Origin: Chrysochromulina parva
Taxonomy: Eukaryota; Haptophyta; Prymnesiales; Chrysochromulinaceae
DNA length: 30,412 nt
Reading direction: 5' to 3'
Assembly: GCA_002887195.1 (NCBI GenBank)
Contig: PJAB01000297.1
Location: 1-30,412 of the forward strand
Below the pieces are notes generated by a model. That model was given only the letters and a program-made list of their open reading frames with translations. It made no database searches and had not been told where the DNA came from. This document shows positions 26,872 to 30,412 of this stretch, in pieces; position 1 is the stretch's first letter, and each line of letters begins with the position of its first letter. Made by a program: the position numbers and the translations under genes.

Positions 26872-28106
26872 ATGTACTGGAGGATCGCGCTCGCGTTCAT
26901 CGGAAACGCTCTCTTCCACCGCTTGTCCAGCTTCCTCTTCGATGTTGGGTTGCCATGGTACGGGCGGGTCACGATCTACGTCATCGTCGCTGGAGGACTG
27001 CTCCTCGGTTCGATTTGGCATTGGCAAGAGTCGATCCTCTACGTGCCAGCGCTGCCAAACCCATCCAACCCCGCCTTTGGCGGCACGATGAAGCGCCCGC
27101 AGGACTGCCCCGAGGGCTTCAGATCCCCAACCGAGCGAGGCCTTGAGTTCGAAGACGTCCAGCTCGAATGCTCTGACGGTGTCAAATGCCACGCATGGTT
27201 CATCCCCGCGGCAAACCGAGAGTTGGCGCCAACCATTCTCTTCTCCCACGAGAATGCAGGCCCGATGTCGCTGCGTCTCCCTCTCATCGAGGTGCTGCGC
27301 CACCACCTACGGGCCAACGTCCTGTGCTACGACTACCGTGGCTATGGCAATTCGGATCAGGTCCAGATCGACGAAACTGGATTGATGCGCGATGCGCATG
27401 CAGCTTGGCGATGGCTCGTGGGCCAGTCTCGCGTGGACGCGACTCGCATTGTGCTCTTCGGCTCCTCGCTCGGCGGCGCCGTCACCATCCAGCTCGCTCG
27501 CGATCTCTGCAAGTCCAAGTCCCAAGATGCGACTCTCCCTCTCCCACTTGGGGTTGTGTTGATGAACACTTTCACCTCCATCGAGGCTATGCTGTGAGAA
27601 GGGCCACTGACTTTTGGCACTGATCGGCATGGATTGAGACTGATGGACACCGATGCACACTGCGGGCTACCTCCGTCTCTGCCAAGAGCGAGGCTGAATC
27701 CGCGCTGCACTCTCACATCGTGTGCCGAGCAATGCCTGCAGACCGACTTCACCGTGCCCGCTCGATTCGCGCGTGTGCTGCGCGGCACAGCGGCGCCAAG
27801 TTCGCGTGGCTCGATTGGGCTCTTGTGCGCCGGCACATGCTCCGGCTGCAATGGCGCAGCATCGAGCACATCGCGCACGTGACGGTGCCGCTCCTGTTCA
27901 TCGCAGGCATGAAGGACGAGATAGTCCCGCCTGCCCAAATGCGTCTCCTCGAGTTGGCCGCCGTCGCCTCGCCCGCCGTCGAGATGCACAAGGTGACCGA
28001 GGGCACGCACAATGACACGTGGATGAAGGCGGGGCCTCAGTTGGTGCACTGGTTGGATGAGTTCATTCGAAAGGCCGGCCGAGGGCCCGCCTCCCGTGCC
28101 ACGTAG
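26872..28106 (+). CDS. ABHD13/Bem46-type alpha/beta hydrolase (2 exons)
   Basis: Splicing out 27594-27790 gives 345 aa. The ATG at 26872 (MYWRIALAFIG) starts just before the N-terminal membrane anchor typical of this family; an ATG at 26698 is an alternative. The anchor runs to about residue 50 (VTIYVIVAGGLLLGSIW), followed by QESILYVPALP. The hydrolase domain has HENAGP (oxyanion region), YDYRGYGNSDQ and the nucleophile elbow FGSSLGGAV. The exon 1 end NTFTSIEAM continues as LGAKFAWLDWALV, and exon 2 gives the acid loop LFIAGMKDEIVPP and the catalytic His in EGTHNDTW. The Ser-Asp-His triad is complete only after splicing. It is a membrane-anchored serine hydrolase; the substrate is unknown. 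Confidence 0.9.
27594..27790 (+). other. Intron of ABHD13-like gene
   Basis: This is an inferred 197 bp intron, donor ATGCT|GTGAGA, acceptor GCGGCACAG|CGGCGCC. The frames join exactly (phase 2) to give EAM|LGAKFAW. Near the 5' end are weak decamers (ACTGATCGGC, ACTGATGGAC, ACCGATGCAC) like the repeat-filled introns elsewhere. The acceptor is the least certain point; other AGs lie upstream. Confidence 0.72.
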
Positions 28107-28657
28107 CTCAGAGACTAGGAGACTACAACCCAGCCTTAGTTGGTGGGACCAGTGCACTCGACTTTCTACCCCCGCCCCGCGTGCGCGGTTGGACGCGGGG
28201 ACCATGGCATCGGTCGAACTTAGATTATCGTATACGAGATACGTGTGTCTCGTATCCGTCGGCTCAGCGCACAGCGGGTGGCGGTGGGGTCCCGCTCCCG
28301 GGACACGGGACCCGGGTGCCGGGACGGCGGGAGCGGAGGTACGCGCCGGTACCGTACTGCGCGTGGGTAGATCGTAGAAGCACGTGTTAACGACTTATGC
28401 GTAACACTACGCTAACTGGGATCAGGGTAGCTCGGCTCTATTCGGATAAATTCGATTCGCTCACACGCGAGACGCCCCCCCCCGGCTCCATGGACCGCAT
28501 GCCCGGCGCCCGGCTCTCCCGACCGAGACGCCCCCCCGGCTCCAGGACCGCATGCGATGCCCGGCTCCCGGCTCTCCCGACCGAGACGCCCCCCCCCCCG
28601 CTCCAGCACGCGTAACCTGGGCCGGCGCCCAGAACTTGCTCTGCCTGATTGTTAGCC
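28107..28657. other. Intergenic region between convergent genes
   Basis: It holds the 3' flanks of the ABHD13-like gene and the TIR-PARP gene. An 8 bp stem (ATACGAGA/TCTCGTAT, 28232-28255), a GC-rich CCCGGGACACGGGACCCGGG stretch (about 28296-28315) and a poly-C-containing tandem repeat (28468-28605) are present. No gene is supported. Confidence 0.55.
28468..28605. repeat. 57 bp GC-rich tandem repeat with C-runs
   Basis: Units starting CGAGACGCCCCCC at 28468, 28524 and 28582 have variable C-runs of 7-10 and share CCCGGCTCTCCCGAC. On the minus strand these are G-runs. The runs look unstable, and their length could also be affected by sequencing error. Confidence 0.9.
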
Positions 28658-30412
28658 TCATGCGGGACTGTCAGTTATTGAGTCGGTCATTGAGTCAGTC
28701 ATACGCAGCTTCTGGTCGCCATTGTAGCGGTGGTATGCGATGACGTAGTCGACGTGCACGTAGTCGCCATGGAAGAGAACAAACTCGCGGTAGCGCACGA
28801 TATCCTGGCCCAGCTCGGCAATCAGCGAATGGTGGCAGCAGATTGGTGGCGTGACGCCCGGCACCGCCGGGAGCTCACGGCAGTTGACGGGGAAGATGGG
28901 CGTGCCATCGTCCATCGATTTGACCCGTCCGGCTCGAAGGTCATGTGAATGCTTTGCCTTTTTCGAATTGTCCAGCGTACGCTGCGTGCGCACGGGGAAG
29001 CCGAGGGCCGCGCGCACCACGAGAACGTAGAGGACGTCTTCCGGGTGGGGCACGGTTTCGCTGTACAGCCACTTGTGCAGCTCACTGCTCGGGTCGTACG
29101 CGCTGTCGGGGCTGACGTACTGATCCGTCTTGCCAGCGTCCTCCGCGAGGTAGACGCCGTCGCCGAAGGCGGTGCCCGCGCCGCTGCCCGAGTAGCGCTC
29201 GTTCAGCCCCGTGGACAGCAGGGCTAGCAATCGACCTGGGTTGACACCATGCAAGAGGATGACCTCATTGCAAGCCTCCGAGAGGGTGAAGCCGCCTACA
29301 CGAGCCGTCTTCACGGGCAGGCCGAGCACATTGGAGACATCCTTGCCCTTCTGCTCGAGCAGCTTGAGCTCCTCTTGCACGCGCTTCATGCCGGTCGTAT
29401 ACCTGGCCAGGTTGCGTGGATGATCGACCTTCCACGCACACGCGAGCTTCAGCGAGTCATACTTGCCGTACTTTTTCGACACGTCCCTGCCCGTGCCGAG
29501 CTCTTCTGAAGGCTCTGTCTTGAGCAGCGCCTCGAGCGATTGTAGCAAAGGTGCATCGGTCTCCGGCAGAAGAGCCCGTAGGGCGAAGCCGTGCTTCTGC
29601 ACTTGGCCATCTGGCACTGGGAGCTCCGCCATGATGTCAATTAGAGCACTGGGTTCGCTAAGCACTGTGCCGGGGTTGGGGATGTTGTTGAGCGAGTTGA
29701 GCTTCGCCTGCACTCGAAGTTTCATCATCTCCCAATCCGAATTTTTGAGATTCGTCCACTGCTCGGCCTTGCCGGGCAGCTTGTCCTCGAAGCGCACTGG
29801 GAGAATGGGTACCTCCTCCCTTATAGCCGCGTCAATCTCTTTCAGGCAGGGCTTGGACTGGTACAAGGCCGCAGTGAGGAGGACGATGAGCACCTTGGGC
29901 TTCTCACGCTTCCCGTTCTCGCCATTCAGGCGCAGCATAAAGGTCTCCCAGTCCACGCCCGGAGGCACTTGGAGCCCGGAGAAGCACTGCAGGCCGCGCT
30001 CGTGGAAGAACTCCATCAGCCCCATGGCGTACACCACGCCGGGCCCGGAGCCTTCGCAATCGTCGGGGCGGCGGCCCGATGCATACGACAGAACGATTGG
30101 GGGGAAGTAGTCTTCGTACTTGATGCCTTTCGGAACCAGGTTTTTCACTCGGCGCTTGTATTCCACCAACATCTTGATTGTGATCGCGCTTGGCACAGCG
30201 AAGCGGTTCTTATGCGCCTCTGCACCGCGCTCATCTTGCTCGGCCTTCTCGGCAGCGGCGAGCGCCGACGCGGCCTTGTCTGCGGCGACCTGCTCGGCAG
30301 CGGCCCTCTCCCTGGCGATCTTCCCCGCGGCCTCGACAGCCACGGCCGCCGCTTGCTCGGCCTCGATGGCCTTGTTGGCCGCCACCTTCATGGCATCGAG
30401 AGCTTTATCGGT
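28658..30412 (-). CDS. TIR-PARP fusion protein (5' end beyond window)
   Basis: The frame is open to the right edge (TDKALDAM before the first ATG at 30391), so the N-terminus is incomplete. Numbering from that Met: residues 1-60 are an Ala/Lys/Glu-rich helix. Residues 96-205 are a TIR-like domain (FPPIVLSYASG, CFSGLQVPPGVDWE, KVLIVLLTAALYQSKPCLKEI), in which Glu185 occupies the NADase glutamate position. Residues 370-560 are a PARP-type ADP-ribosyltransferase: LLHGVNPG (His381), TAFGDGVYLAEDAGKTDQY (Tyr414) and RYREFVLF (Glu536). The H-Y-E triad of poly-ADP-ribosylating members is thus retained. Both folds use NAD+. A role in stress or immune-like signalling is an inference. The C-terminus has a small TDSM/TDSI repeat. 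No intron is visible in this part. Confidence 0.88.
   Translation of the reverse strand, partial: TDKALDAMKVAANKAIEAEQAAAVAVEAAGKIARERAAAEQVAADKAASALAAAEKAEQDERGAEAHKNRFAVPSAITIKMLVEYKRRVKNLVPKGIKYEDYFPPIVLSYASGRRPDDCEGSGPGVVYAMGLMEFFHERGLQCFSGLQVPPGVDWETFMLRLNGENGKREKPKVLIVLLTAALYQSKPCLKEIDAAIREEVPILPVRFEDKLPGKAEQWTNLKNSDWEMMKLRVQAKLNSLNNIPNPGTVLSEPSALIDIMAELPVPDGQVQKHGFALRALLPETDAPLLQSLEALLKTEPSEELGTGRDVSKKYGKYDSLKLACAWKVDHPRNLARYTTGMKRVQEELKLLEQKGKDVSNVLGLPVKTARVGGFTLSEACNEVILLHGVNPGRLLALLSTGLNERYSGSGAGTAFGDGVYLAEDAGKTDQYVSPDSAYDPSSELHKWLYSETVPHPEDVLYVLVVRAALGFPVRTQRTLDNSKKAKHSHDLRAGRVKSMDDGTPIFPVNCRELPAVPGVTPPICCHHSLIAELGQDIVRYREFVLFHGDYVHVDYVIAYHRYNGDQKLRMTDSMTDSITDSPA

Overview
The window looks like nuclear DNA of a GC-rich, gene-dense, unicellular photosynthetic eukaryote. 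The genes are eukaryotic (p115/USO1 Golgi tether, ALG2, a MAM-domain membrane protein, MORN and ankyrin proteins, a PARP-type ADP-ribosyltransferase). Spliceosomal GT-AG introns can be reconstructed. A plastid-type triose-phosphate translocator carries a presequence that resembles a signal peptide followed by a transit peptide, as expected for a secondary red plastid. A haptophyte or related chromist alga is my inference; the species is not identified.

Layout, left to right: mevalonate kinase (+, 151-1953, one intron); a small SH3-like protein (+, 2264-3055); a 1.37 kb stretch without a clear gene; an ankyrin protein (-, 4423-5859) divergent from a MORN-repeat protein (+, 6085-8215, one intron); a PDZ-like protein (+, 8502-9788); a HAD phosphatase (+, 10127-11158); a MAM-domain single-pass membrane protein (-, 11714-13850, at least one intron) divergent from ALG2 (+, 14411-15979); a coiled-coil protein (-, 16538-17485); an MFS transporter (-, 18458-20098, one intron); p115/USO1 (-, 20626-25257, at least three introns) divergent by about 145 bp from the plastid triose-phosphate translocator (+, 25402-26598); an ABHD13/Bem46-type hydrolase (+, 26872-28106, one intron); and a TIR-PARP fusion (-, 28658 to the right edge, 5' incomplete).

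The most unusual theme is the introns. Nearly every intron I can reconstruct is filled with a minisatellite. Several unrelated genes share a 10-11 bp sense-strand unit of the form CTGATTGCNN. Two other introns (MORN gene and p115) share a different 28 bp unit. Many introns are flanked by near-copies of exon sequence containing AG|GT, so that intron length equals the duplication period, as expected if introns arise by tandem duplication. Most repeat units contain a branch-point-like yUnAy motif. Splicing restores conserved protein sequence in MVK, MORN, p115, MFS and ABHD13; ignoring these introns would split or truncate the genes.

The other highlights are a TIR domain fused to an apparently intact PARP catalytic domain (two NAD+-using folds in one protein), and a short GC-rich repeat element with five related copies near 14.2 kb and 17.8 kb. 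The genes do not form one pathway; they are housekeeping, secretory, metabolic and signalling genes typical of a compact algal genome.
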